NCBI GenBank assembly: GCA_016716885.1
Contig: JADJUV010000145.1
Span: 1-21,612, forward strand
Source: Candidatus Trichofilum aggregatum
GTDB taxonomy: Bacteria; Chloroflexota; Anaerolineae; Promineifilales; Promineifilaceae
Length of the DNA: 21,612 nt
Reading direction: 5' to 3'
In this document: piece by piece, positions 8,181-16,796 of the stretch
Position numbering within the stretch: position 1 is the stretch's first letter
How the letters are laid out: each line of letters starts with the position of its first letter
Notes under the pieces: model-generated
Database searches by the model: none
What the model was told of the DNA's origin: nothing
What the model saw: only the letters and a program-made list of their open reading frames with translations
Position numbers and translations under genes: made by a program

Positions 8181-8369
8181 TATGTAGGGCGATTTGGTAA
8201 ATCGCGTATTTCAAATGAGTTGAGCAATGAGTGCCTGGCACGGGGCAGACGAATTGTGTTAAGCCCAGGTTCGTCTGCCCCGTGCCAGGCACTGGATGAA
8301 GGTCAACCGAAATAAAACACACCCTTTGGTAAATCGCCTACTGGACGATTTGCCAAATCGTCCTACATA
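8181..8369. mobile_element. MITE-like element with 24-base terminal inverted repeats
   Basis: The ends 8181-8204 and 8346-8369 are inverted repeats (24 positions, 2 mismatches; core TGTAGG-CGATTTGG-AAATCG). Both ends carry TA at the outer edge, as in Tc1/IS630-type insertions. The right end is itself palindromic (8343-8363). There is no open frame inside; the centre is the perfect hairpin at 8230-8293. Confidence 0.45.
8230..8293. repeat. Perfect 24-base-pair hairpin
   Basis: Arms 8230-8253 and 8270-8293 are perfectly complementary over 24 bases, with a 16-base loop. The outer core is AGTGCCTGGCACGGGG. It lies inside the larger 8181-8369 inverted repeat. I recall similar AGTGCC-GGCACT palindromes as dispersed repeats in other bacteria, unchecked. 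Confidence 0.9.
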
Positions 8370-8448
8370 TTTGAAGGGGCCAAGAGGCCCCGTTTGCGCC
8401 GTTATTTCAGGACTCATTGCGGAAATTCGTGGCTGATCTTCCGGCTCA

Positions 8449-8642
8449 CTGGATAAGCACAATTCTCAATTTGAGACCGCGTAGGGGCGGGCAGGGGGCG
8501 TAGCGGGAAGCCTAACTCCTGTCTCGCCCTCTTGTGAGCCGCTGGTAAGAGGGCGAGCAGCGGAAGATCGTGGCTCGATTTATCCGCCGAACCGCATCGT
8601 CCGCCCGTTGGATGTCAAATTGAGAATTGCTGCTGGATAAGC
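8449..8642. mobile_element. MITE-like element with 15-base inverted ends and 10-base flanking direct repeats
   Basis: CAATTCTCAATTTGA at 8460-8474 is perfectly inverted at 8615-8629. Just outside, CTGGATAAGC occurs directly repeated at 8449-8458 and 8633-8642, like a target-site duplication. The interior contains a perfect 11-base stem (8523-8533 with 8547-8557) and no credible gene. The spacing of the direct repeat differs by two bases on the two sides, so the exact boundary is uncertain. Confidence 0.55.
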
Positions 8643-8665
8643 TATAAACTTGCGGGGTGCTTCAT

Positions 8666-11600
8666 TCAGGGGTTGACCGAAAACAGCCGATTGTCAGTGA
8701 GGCGACTGAACAGCACGGGCACACCCCAATCGGCCTGGTCATGAATTTGGGCGCGGGCTTCGTTGGCGGCCAGGTCTACCAGCCCATGCTTGAGCAAGCG
8801 GCGGTAAAATTGGCGGGCAAAAAGGCGGGCGGACGTCATCTGGATGGGGCCGTTCATAGCCAGAACGGCCTGCACCCCGGCTTCGGCCACGAGGCGAGGG
8901 GCCAGCGGCAAAAAACCGTCGGTGCGGCCGCTTTCGCAGGTTGTCAGGTTAACCAGCAAGGGGGGGGTCGCGGCCGCGCGCACGCATCCCAATAACCGCT
9001 CGGCCGTCACGAGATCCGTTTGGCCAGCCTCATTTTCCAGGTACAGAGTCACACCCTGTTGACCTACACCGCCATGACAGACGAAATGGATGATGTGATA
9101 ACCCTGAATAATGGCCTCGCGGATGGCGTTCATGGTGGGTGGGTTGGCGGTGCCACTTTCGAGAACCGTGACTTCCAAACCGGGTAACTCTTGCCAAAGG
9201 CTCTTGTAATGGGTGCGCTCTTCGGTGGAGATGGGAGCCAGCTTGTAATGTTGGATGTTGGCGGGGGAAGCCAGAATAGCCAGTAAACGAATGGGACGAT
9301 CCGCCAGGGGCCGCGGCCGCGAGAAATTCTGGGCCGCCACAAAGCGGGAAAACGGCGTGCGCGCATTACTGCCCAACCGGTCCCAGGTAGTTTGCCAGGG
9401 TTGGTACAGCCGCTCCCACCGGATGTCATGCAAATCAACCTCATCCAGCCACAAACGCACATGCAGGCGGTGACCTTCCGTTTCCAGCACGGAAACCGCT
9501 TGCCGATAGCTCGATTCCAACGCCCCGGCAAACAGCATTTTGCCCAGCACCTGACCGTATTGATGACTGTTTAGCTCATGTTTGATCAGATCAGGCCGAT
9601 GTAAATGGAGCCATCCTTCCGTCATGACGCTACGATCCAACAGACGCATCTCTATAGGGAAAGCGGGTGACTCATCTGGGCGCAATACCCGGATTTCGAC
9701 GGCTGAATCTACCGGTTGACTGGTAATGTTGAACTCTACTTGTCCGCCGCCCGCCTGGACCTCAGCGATGGTGCTGACATGGGCATCACCCAGCCAATCA
9801 TTTTCCTGGAGCACAGAGACGAGAATGCTCAGGTTGCCAGCCTGCGTGGGCAGGAGTTGGAAGGAGTAGACCGGCGTGTCTTTACTGGGGTAGTAACGAA
9901 TGGTGCGGGATTCCGGGCCATAGGACTGACAACCGGGACAACTAACCTGGAGCTTCAAGCGGATAAAATCCCCATCTTGGGGGGGCGAAACCACCACGTT
10001 ACCCGAATGGATTTGGGTAAATGCGTTTTGATCAGGCAGGGGCGAATCGGGTTGGCGCAGGGCTACCGCCAGGCGGAACGGTTGGGCCACCACCACCGTT
10101 TTGGGGGCTGAGGCGTCAATCCGTAAGGCCAGGGGAGAACTAGCTGGAACCGGTTGCGCCGCAGGCGGCTCATCAGCCGGTGCGGGCGCGGTTATTACGG
10201 GTTGGGCGGGTAAACCATAATATTGGAAAAGTTCGGCGGGGGTTTCCAATTTGCCCGGAAACGGCGGCGGCAGCATCACGCCTTTTGTCTCACCTTCAGC
10301 GGATGGTTTGTTTTGGGTGAGAGGCACGACGGTGGTTTGAGTTTCGTGGCGATTCAGGAGGAAGGTTTGGCCGGTTTTCTGGTTGGCCTGCTCTGTTACA
10401 GCCACCATAACCGTTTCCCGGTAAAGGTGATTTTGCTTTTGCTCATCCAGGTATTCTACGGTGAAGCGCAGGGGAATGGCTTCGCCGGTTTGGGTGGGGG
10501 TAACAAATATCGTCTCTTGCACCTCGTCGTAATCACGCAACTGCTTAAAATGGCGGGTGGACATGAGTTTGCTCTGGGCAAAATGGTCCCCACTGGCGCG
10601 TACGGCAGGGAAAAGGGCTGGGCCGAAGCCTTCGTTGCGGATGTAGAGGGTGAGAGGGGTGCGTTGCCCTTTGAGCAGGGGGCGTTCGGGGACGACGGTG
10701 GTTTTGAGGATGGGTAGGCGGCGATGCCGGGCGACTTGTCGCCAGCAATCGGCGGCCCGTTCTCGTTGGTCGGTGGCTTCCAGGGCCAGGGCGGCTTTTT
10801 CCCAATGGATAGCCATCTCTTCCTCGCCCAGGGCGCGGGTTGAGGCGGTTTGGGCGTGGTTGAGGAAGGCTTCGGCGTAACGGTCTGGTTGGTCGAGTTT
10901 GTGCCAGAGCGCGGCCGCGTACTCCCAGGCTCCGGCTGCTTCATGCAAAATAGCCGCTCGTTCCCATTGGCTGAGTTTTTCCCAGGCGTAGGCGGCGTGC
11001 AGGGGATGGTCGAACATCTCCCGCACTTCGGCGATGCGGCGCACCTCGCCCCGTTCGGTTAATAAGGCAATGGCTTCTTGCCACAGGCCCCGGCGAATAA
11101 GGTCGTTTTCGTCCAGGGGCGGTTTGATGGCGGCTATTTGCCCGCGCCGGTTGACAGCGATAAGGGTTTGCTGGCCCAGGACGGGGGATTCTTCCAGGCG
11201 TGCCCCCATATCGGCGGATTGCCAGAGGAGTTCACCGGTCGCGGCCGCGAGGATGTGGATGAAATGATCGTGCCCGGCGACATAGACCCGCCCTTCGTGA
11301 ACATGCGGCCGCGCGACCACACTTCGTGTCATGCGATAGCGCCAATCAACCCGACCATCTTCCAGAGACAGCGCGTAAAGGCCATCACGAGTGCCTACAA
11401 AGACCCGTTGACCGTCGGTGGTGGGGCCACTGAGTTCTTTGTCGGCTGGGCCAATGGCGACACGCCAACGTTCGCGCCCGGTTTGTACATCCAGGCAGGC
11501 GACCAGCCCACGGCTGAAAGCGGCGACCAGATAGTTGTCACTGAGGACGGGGGTACGATCTAACCAATGGGCGGTGTATGCCGAAGCGTCATACAGCCAG

Positions 11601-12085
11601 CGACGGTCTCCGTTTTTGCTCAGGGCCAGCAAGCGGGGGCTTTTGCCCGGTACGATGACCATGTCGGGGGTGACGAGGGGGGCTTCCCAGGAGACGTTGA
11701 GGTTGAGCGGAAAGCGCCGAATATCCTGGTCATCCAAGGGGTTGACATGCCAGAGGATGTTGGAATCGGCGCTGAACCAGAGATGATTGTTGTAGATGGC
11801 GAGCCGGGAGAAAATTTGTGCGCCACCGGGGGCTTGCCATTGCCATCGCTCTTGACCTTGGGCATCCCAGGCCATGAGGGTGGCCTGTCCCTGAAGAAAA
11901 TCGCGGCTGTTGAGGGTGGTGTAGAGGGTGGGGATGTTGTGCTGGTGCGCGGCCGCGAGGTGATGCACAAAGGTGTGGTCAAACTGTTTTTGCCAGGACA
12001 CCCGGCCATCATCAAGCGTGAAGGCTATCAGGCGAGCGGGATGCTCGTCCCGAGAAGTGACCCCAGAAGAGCTTGATTTTCCCAA
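8666..12085 (-). CDS. Large CHAT-domain (caspase-like) protein with N-terminal PQQ-type beta-propeller
   Basis: 1,139 residues from a TTG at 12085, the first start in the open frame; the true start may be ATG 12162 across a one-base shift. Residues about 1-325 are PQQ/pyrrolo-quinoline-like propeller blades, with repeats such as LVACLDVQTGRERWRV, LYALSLEDGRVDWRY and IHILAAATGELLWQS. Residues 330-455 are TPR-like helices. 460-800 are beta-sandwich regions with a proline-rich linker at 605-650. 795-930 is the usual pre-CHAT part, and about 930-1130 is CHAT. The catalytic dyad is present: His1004 in HFVCHGG and Cys1050 in NLTTCESG. CHAT proteins are cysteine proteases linked to programmed cell death or immunity, usually held silent by sensor domains. 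It lies downstream of the kinase-FGE gene, separated by a palindromic repeat. The target protein is unknown. Confidence 0.9.
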   Translation of the reverse strand: MGKSSSSGVTSRDEHPARLIAFTLDDGRVSWQKQFDHTFVHHLAAAHQHNIPTLYTTLNSRDFLQGQATLMAWDAQGQERWQWQAPGGAQIFSRLAIYNNHLWFSADSNILWHVNPLDDQDIRRFPLNLNVSWEAPLVTPDMVIVPGKSPRLLALSKNGDRRWLYDASAYTAHWLDRTPVLSDNYLVAAFSRGLVACLDVQTGRERWRVAIGPADKELSGPTTDGQRVFVGTRDGLYALSLEDGRVDWRYRMTRSVVARPHVHEGRVYVAGHDHFIHILAAATGELLWQSADMGARLEESPVLGQQTLIAVNRRGQIAAIKPPLDENDLIRRGLWQEAIALLTERGEVRRIAEVREMFDHPLHAAYAWEKLSQWERAAILHEAAGAWEYAAALWHKLDQPDRYAEAFLNHAQTASTRALGEEEMAIHWEKAALALEATDQRERAADCWRQVARHRRLPILKTTVVPERPLLKGQRTPLTLYIRNEGFGPALFPAVRASGDHFAQSKLMSTRHFKQLRDYDEVQETIFVTPTQTGEAIPLRFTVEYLDEQKQNHLYRETVMVAVTEQANQKTGQTFLLNRHETQTTVVPLTQNKPSAEGETKGVMLPPPFPGKLETPAELFQYYGLPAQPVITAPAPADEPPAAQPVPASSPLALRIDASAPKTVVVAQPFRLAVALRQPDSPLPDQNAFTQIHSGNVVVSPPQDGDFIRLKLQVSCPGCQSYGPESRTIRYYPSKDTPVYSFQLLPTQAGNLSILVSVLQENDWLGDAHVSTIAEVQAGGGQVEFNITSQPVDSAVEIRVLRPDESPAFPIEMRLLDRSVMTEGWLHLHRPDLIKHELNSHQYGQVLGKMLFAGALESSYRQAVSVLETEGHRLHVRLWLDEVDLHDIRWERLYQPWQTTWDRLGSNARTPFSRFVAAQNFSRPRPLADRPIRLLAILASPANIQHYKLAPISTEERTHYKSLWQELPGLEVTVLESGTANPPTMNAIREAIIQGYHIIHFVCHGGVGQQGVTLYLENEAGQTDLVTAERLLGCVRAAATPPLLVNLTTCESGRTDGFLPLAPRLVAEAGVQAVLAMNGPIQMTSARLFARQFYRRLLKHGLVDLAANEARAQIHDQADWGVPVLFSRLTDNRLFSVNP

Positions 12086-12162
12086 AGCAATAAAGGCCCG
12101 GAAGGTGAACTATTAGCGGCGTACTGCCATAAGAATGGTTCGGGTTGTTTTTCTTTCATCAT
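12086..12162 (-). other. Probable true N-terminus of the CHAT protein, in a shifted frame
   Basis: ATG ATG at 12162-12157 opens a frame reading MMKEKQPEPFLWQYAANSSP that has the look of a first propeller strand. The strand FIALGKSSSSG then continues in the CHAT frame. Joining them needs one added base near 12095-12100. GGTGAGGG, contributed by the neighbouring palindromic repeat, lies about 8 bases upstream of the first ATG. The alternative is that the TTG at 12085 or another start is used. Confidence 0.45.
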
Positions 12163-12172
12163 GTTTATACAG

Positions 12173-12255
12173 CCCTCACCCTAACCCTCTCCCCACAAGG
12201 GAGAGGGGACAGACGCCCTTTTCCCTCACAGGGAGAAGGGCTGGGGATGAGGGTG
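12173..12255. repeat. CCCTCACC-type palindromic (REP-like) element
   Basis: An 83-base element with two internal stems, CCCTCTCC/GGAGAGGG and CCCTTTTCCCT/AGGGAGAAGGG, and outer complementary ends CCCTCACC and GATGAGGG. This sequence type is widely scattered in unrelated bacterial genomes (general knowledge). It fills the gap between the kinase and CHAT genes and supplies the purine-rich tract before the CHAT ATG. Confidence 0.85.
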
Positions 12256-12270
12256 AATCGTTACCTTTCA

Positions 12271-14560
12271 TCATGTTTCGGTCAAAATAGTAACACAGCG
12301 AAACCCTACATCATCATAACGAATGTCGGGGGCGTAGCTAAGGGTGGAGCTAAAACGAGCGGTTCCACTTACTTGTTTGGCATTGCTTTGGTAACTCCCG
12401 CCCCGCAATATCCGGCCAATGCGGCTGGTTTCACTCAGAACCCATTCGGCCACGTTGCCACTCATGTCTACACAGCCGTAAGGGCTGTCCCCTTTGGGCG
12501 AATATTGACCAACCGGCGTGGGGCCACTCTCCAGGTTGTTGAAGTTACAGTAATCCGGTGTGGGGGGGAAAATCCCCCCAAGGATAAGCCCAGCCTTCGG
12601 GGCCACGGGCCGCTTTTTCCCATTGTTCTTCTGAGGGCAACTGTTTGCCCGCCCAGGTCGCGTAGGCGTTGGCGTCGTGCCAACTAATTAACACGACGGG
12701 GTGTTGCTCTAGCCCTTTGGGGAAAGTGCGGTTGTTTCGATCCCAATTATGTTTCGCGGCCGCGTGACTATCATTATATGGTACAGGGTAAGTAGGATTC
12801 GCATCAATAAAACGTTTAAACTCGCGGTTGGTAACCACCGTTTTGTCTACCCAATATTCGGGCAGGGTAACTGTTTTGTTGTTGGGGGTGAAATAAAACT
12901 CCCCGGCCGGAATACGAACCATTTCTTTGTGATCGGCTTGCCATTGTAGACGATTTTCGCTGAGTAGATGATAAGGTTGGCGAACTTTGCGTGTTTGTTC
13001 TAACCAAATTTGGGGGTAGTTGAGTTCCGGGGCCAGTTGTCGCAATTTTTCACCCAGGAGAGCGGCCTGGAAATAATCTTGTTTGTCTATCGCCGTAACA
13101 AGCGCTTCGTAAAGCTGTAAGGTTTCCCGTAGCTGTTCATAGCGCGTCACCTTGGTCAGGGCACGGTTCAGGTCTTGGTGCTGCCGCCGAAATACCAATA
13201 CCAATTCATCGTAACGTTGGAGCAGGTGGGTTACGGCTTCGGAAAATTGGCGCAGCGCTTCGCCGCCCATATAGTCTTGCCGCTGGTGCAAAAGCCCCAA
13301 CCAGATGCGAATCGCTTCATCCCAATGTTTTTCCTCGTGGCAGGTGAGGGCTTTTTTGTATTGTTGCTCCAGGTGATACTCTAACTCGGCCTGGTAAAGC
13401 CGGGTGCGAACGCCTTCATGGTGGGGGGCTTGTTCGCGCAAATCACGCAATAGCGCAATGGCCTGACCCCAATCTTGTTTTTCCCACACGGTCAGGGCGG
13501 CTTCGTACTGTTGTTGAATGTACCGCTCGCGGGTGACCCGTTCGGTGATGCGTCCCCATTGTTCGTAGGCCTGGTTGAGAAATTGTTGGGTTTCTTCCCG
13601 TTCAGGATAAACGCGCAGAATGAGGGTGCATTTTTCGATGGCTTCAATCCATTGACCGACGGTAATGTGGTTACTGATTTCAGCGTCCAGGTCGGGCAGG
13701 CTTTTGCCCTGGAGAAACATAGGTCGGTATTTGTCGGCGACAACTTGTAGCGCGTTGATGAAATCGCGGGCACGCGGAAAGCGCTCGCTCCGTCGTTTGG
13801 CTAACCCACGCATGAGAACGTCGGAGAGGTCGGCCCCCAGGTGTGGGTCCAGGACGAGGGGGGTTGTGGGCAGGTAGGTGGCGTGGGCGTTGATGATTTC
13901 CAGGAAGGAACCTTCAAAGGGGACGCGGCCGCAGATGAGTTCATAAGCGACAACCCCCAGGGCATACAGGTCGGTAAGGGGGGAAACTTTGCCCCATTGG
14001 CGTGAATCAATTTGTTCCGGGGCCAGATAAGCGGGGGTTCCCATGATGGTTCCGCTGGGGGTGACAGCGGTGCTGACATCGCCATCATACACGAGGCCAA
14101 AATCGGTGAGGGTGACGTGTAGCCCCTGGCCTTGCCCTTCGAGCATGATGTTGCCCGGTTTAATGTCCCGGTGGGTGAGATTTTGTTCGGCCAGATAGTC
14201 GAGGACTTCGGCCAGTTGCCAGAGGATGGGTAGGGCTTCGTCTAGTTGCAGTTGCCCTTTTTCGGTGAGGAGTTGGCGTAGGGCGCGGCCGCGGATGAGG
14301 CGCATGACGATGTAGAGGCTCCCTGCGACCTCGCCAAAGTCGTGCACGGTGATGATGCGGGGGTGGTTGAGTGCGGCCGCGGTGTTGGCTTCCAGGCGAA
14401 ACCGTTGCACAAAAGATTCGTCTTCGGTGATGCGGCCGCTGAGTACTTTCAAAGCTACATCGCGGTCAAACCGATTATCTCGTGCCCTGTAAACTGTCCC
14501 AAATCCCCCTTTGCCTAGCTCCTCAAGAATATCATAGTGGCCGATTTGTAACGGTTTCAT
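12271..14560 (-). CDS. Ser/Thr protein kinase fused to a formylglycine-generating-enzyme-like (SUMF1) domain; one frameshift
   Basis: About 762 residues. The Hanks-type kinase occupies 1-275: GKGGFG (16-21), Lys38 in VALKV, HRDIKPGN (130-137), DFG (153-155) and APE (180-182), so all catalytic residues are intact. A helical, TPR-like middle (about 290-540) contains WEKQDWGQAIALL-type units. From about 546 (MVRIPAGEF) a SUMF1/FGE domain begins: TNREFKRF, PVVLISWHDANAYATWAGKQLPSE. In the continuing frame come DYCNFNNLESGPTPVG, GCVDMSGNVAEWV, ILRGGSY and GFRC, to the TGA at 12271. The frame breaks in a seven-G run (12562-12568); six would restore it. There is no membrane segment, so the protein is cytoplasmic. 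Such FGE-like domains in kinases usually lack sulfatase maturation activity and may bind partners. The adjoining CHAT gene is the likely partner or effector (inference). Confidence 0.92.
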
Positions 14561-15002
14561 GTTTTATATCGCTGTACCCTTATTCAAAAACAACCCGTGA
14601 GTTCACTTAAAAAAGGAATGACTAAGGGGAGTGTTTTATTTCAGTTGAACTTCGCTAACCTGGACAAGCCAGAGCTAAAGAGGTTTTGCCACGAATTACA
14701 CGAATGGGAAAATAAAAATTCGTGTCAATTCCTGGCTGATCTTTTGGTGGTGACGGTGAAAAACCCTCTTTTTCGACAGGACCTACCGGTAATTGGTAAC
14801 GCAAAATGGGCCAAAAGGCCGTGCCGCTGACAAGGTGCAAGTTGAGTATGTAAGGAACTGCCAGTGAATTTAAACTTTAGTTTAACATAACCACAAAAAG
14901 GCGACGACAGGACTCTGGTTTATAGGAGTGGGGGAACTCAGGGAACTGGGGGAACTCAGGGAAATCTTTTATTGGCCTGTGGTTATTGTCAGTGAACCCA
15001 GA
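14561..15002. other. Non-coding region upstream of the kinase gene
   Basis: No credible gene on either strand. It contains a CCACGAATT-type inverted repeat (14688-14705 with 14718-14735), an AT-rich palindrome at 14870-14885 and a GGGAACTCAG-type array (14928-14965). This is probably the leader and promoter region of the kinase-CHAT pair plus the end of the polysaccharide operon. No GCGGCCGC. Confidence 0.65.
14870..14885. promoter_or_regulatory. AT-rich perfect palindrome, candidate operator
   Basis: TTAAACT-TT-AGTTTAA is a perfect inverted repeat about 310 bases upstream of the kinase start. It could be a regulator-binding site for the kinase-CHAT pair. There is no supporting evidence beyond symmetry and position. 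Confidence 0.25.
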
Positions 15003-16196
15003 CTATTCTTTTCTCTGCGTTCTCTGCGTCTCTGCGGTTAAAAGTCCCTGATATATCTCTATGAGCTGGCGGGCGGCTTTTTTCCAGGTGAACTGGTGGG
15101 CCTGCCGAAAACCGTTGGCCACCATGCGGCCGCGTTCCCGCCCATCGAGCAACAATTTATGTACCGTAGTCGTCCAGCCAGTTTCATCGTGGGGTGACAA
15201 CAACCGGCCCGCTTCGCCAACCACTTCGGGCAAACAAGAGGCATTGGATGACACCACGGGCACGCCGCAGGCCATCGCTTCTAACAGGGGCAGGCCAAAC
15301 CCCTCATAGAAACTGGGAAAAAGGAGAAGGGTGGCCTGGGTATAAAGCGCGGGCAAATCAGCATCTGCCACAAAACCCAGGAAATGAACCCGCTCTTGTA
15401 AGCCCTGTTTTTCCACCTCGGCCAATATCTCTTCGTAGAGCCACCCTTTGCCCCCGGCGATGACTAGATGATGGGGCCAGGAGTGGGTCAATGATTTGAA
15501 GGCCCGGATGAGCATCTGGTAATTTTTGCGTGGCTGGATGGTGCTGACGGAAAACAGGTAGGGCCAATCCCCTAAGCCATACTTTTGGCGCACGGCTGTC
15601 AGTTCATCGGGGTTTTGTACGGGTTTGAAGGCGGGACTGACGCCACTGTAGAGAACGGTAATTTTCGCGGCCGCGACCTGCCAAATGGTACACAAATCAT
15701 CCTTCGTGGCCTGGGAGTCAGCCAGAATGTGGGTAGCCCGAGCCACCGAGCGGGGCACAACCCGGTTCAGGTAATTGACCAGGGCCGGGGTGAAATATTC
15801 CGGGTAATGGTGAAAGGAAAGATCATGCACCGTGAGCAGGGTGGGAATGCGACCAGACACGGGTGGCAACACGAAATCAGGTGAATGGAACAAGGCCAAC
15901 GGCCCGGTAAACCATTGCACGGGCAAGGGTAGGTTCAAGCGATACCAGAATCGGTAAAGCCATTGTTCACTGATAGGGGCGGGGTGGTGGTGGAAATTAG
16001 GGTGAGGGGGTAAAGGATCGGGTACGGGCAAGGTGTCAGGTGGTCTGGCCGAAAAGAGGTGGTAATCGTGCTTCTTGTCTACCAGGGCCAGGGCCTGCAC
16101 CAGTTCACGAGTATACCGACCAATCCCGCCCCCCTGAGTGAGTGCCGAGGTCACGTCTATGCCGATGCGGGGTCTGTCAACAGGCGGATGGCTCAT
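15003..16196 (-). CDS. Glycosyltransferase family 4 (GT-B fold)
   Basis: About 397 residues. A GTG at 16202 is possible, but ATG 16196 has GGTGA 7 bases upstream and is preferred. It transfers a sugar from an activated nucleotide donor in the cytosol, probably to a growing surface polysaccharide or lipid. The N-terminus has the glycine-rich IGIDVTSALTQGGGIGRYTREL. The C-terminal domain has SVSTIQPRKNYQMLIRAF, HLVIAGGKGWLYEEI and the donor-site FYEGFGLPLLEAMACGVPVVSSNASCLPEVVG with its E-x7-E pair. It is last of a leftward polysaccharide cluster. The tail (ETQRTQRKE) is translated from a CTCTGCGT repeat array, a recurrent feature of the window. Sugar specificity is unknown. Confidence 0.93.
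   Translation of the reverse strand: MSHPPVDRPRIGIDVTSALTQGGGIGRYTRELVQALALVDKKHDYHLFSARPPDTLPVPDPLPPHPNFHHHPAPISEQWLYRFWYRLNLPLPVQWFTGPLALFHSPDFVLPPVSGRIPTLLTVHDLSFHHYPEYFTPALVNYLNRVVPRSVARATHILADSQATKDDLCTIWQVAAAKITVLYSGVSPAFKPVQNPDELTAVRQKYGLGDWPYLFSVSTIQPRKNYQMLIRAFKSLTHSWPHHLVIAGGKGWLYEEILAEVEKQGLQERVHFLGFVADADLPALYTQATLLLFPSFYEGFGLPLLEAMACGVPVVSSNASCLPEVVGEAGRLLSPHDETGWTTTVHKLLLDGRERGRMVANGFRQAHQFTWKKAARQLIEIYQGLLTAETQRTQRKE
15011..15037. repeat. CTCTGCG nonamer-like array
   Basis: Three consecutive units, TTCTCTGCG, TTCTCTGCG and TCTCTGCGG, code for the last residues of the glycosyltransferase. Confidence 0.7.
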
Positions 16197-16216
16197 GGGC
16201 ACGTCACCCGGAATAT

Positions 16217-16276
16217 CTCACGCAAAGGAGCAAAGGCCCAAAGGAAATCTTGGCGTGCTTTGCGTCTTGGCGTGAG
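16217..16276. repeat. Inverted CGCAAAG / CTTTGCG repeat
   Basis: CTCACGCAAAGGAGCAAAGG faces CTTTGCGTCTTGGCGTGAG. It fills the 100-base gap between the GtrA-like and glycosyltransferase genes. Part of the same family appears near 20747-20785. Confidence 0.65.
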
Positions 16277-16296
16277 TTTTTCTGGTGATTCAAATG

Positions 16297-16770
16297 TTAT
16301 TGCACGTCGTTGTATGTCCAGCGGCGGTTAATGAAGAAATTCCAGAACAGAACCACCACCGTAGCGACGATTTTGGCCGGGATGTAGCCCGCAATAGGTA
16401 AAAACGAGAGGCCTGTATCTAACAGGGATTGAAAAGGATGCTCTAAAAGGACAACAATGATGTCGTTTATGAGTAAACCCACCAGGCTGACCAGGGTAAA
16501 CTGGATGAGTTGAGCGCTTAATTTTTTAGACCGGGAATCGGGATAGGTCCAATAACGGTTGAGGGTGAAATTGCTCACTACCGCCGCACAAAAAGAGAGC
16601 GTATTGGCGATGATGGTGGGCAACCCGACAAACTCTTTGAGGATGTAAAGAAGACCGAAATCGACGATGAAACCAATGGTGCCAACGACGGCAAATTTCA
16701 GAAAACGTTCAGCTTCTCTGTAATTCATACCAAAACGCAGTTCCGCCTGAGCGGCGAAAAATGTAATCAT
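16297..16770 (-). CDS. GtrA-like membrane protein (flippase-type)
   Basis: 157 residues from ATG 16770, which has AGAGG 7 bases upstream; a TTG at 16776 is less likely. Four membrane segments are readable: FLKFAVVGTIGFIVDFGLLY, IIANTLSFCAAVVSNFTLN, a segment around LIQFTLVSLVGLLINDIIVV and KIVATVVVLFWNFFINRRW. The F-x-N-R-x-W-T-Y motif (FTLNRYWTY and FINRRWTY) occurs twice and is diagnostic of the GtrA family. These proteins help move lipid-linked sugars across the membrane for glycan modification. It sits between the O-antigen-ligase-like and GT4 genes. No GCGGCCGC occurs inside it. Confidence 0.92.
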   Translation of the reverse strand: MITFFAAQAELRFGMNYREAERFLKFAVVGTIGFIVDFGLLYILKEFVGLPTIIANTLSFCAAVVSNFTLNRYWTYPDSRSKKLSAQLIQFTLVSLVGLLINDIIVVLLEHPFQSLLDTGLSFLPIAGYIPAKIVATVVVLFWNFFINRRWTYNDVQ

Positions 16771-16796
16771 AAACAAACCTCTTCTCAGTCATGTTT

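Larger units (their letters stand above)
7918..8665. other. Gene-free region
   Basis: I see no credible gene on either strand. The region holds the ArsR-type promoter area, a fragment of the CCACGAATT dispersed repeat near 8101-8150, and the two inverted-repeat elements. It contains none of the 36 GCGGCCGC copies. Confidence 0.75.

Noticed and set aside
7918..8322. N-terminal extension of the ArsR-type reading frame
   Set aside because: The extra residues are translated from repeats and an AT-rich promoter region; ATG 7917 has a ribosome site and the family-like start.
8259..8462. 67-residue frame on the minus strand
   Set aside because: It is made of the hairpin and other repeats, with no family similarity.
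12145..12687. 180-residue plus-strand frame
   Set aside because: It reads through the REP-like palindrome and antisense to the FGE domain; its recognisable LTLTLSPQGRG-type stretch is the usual false translation of that repeat.
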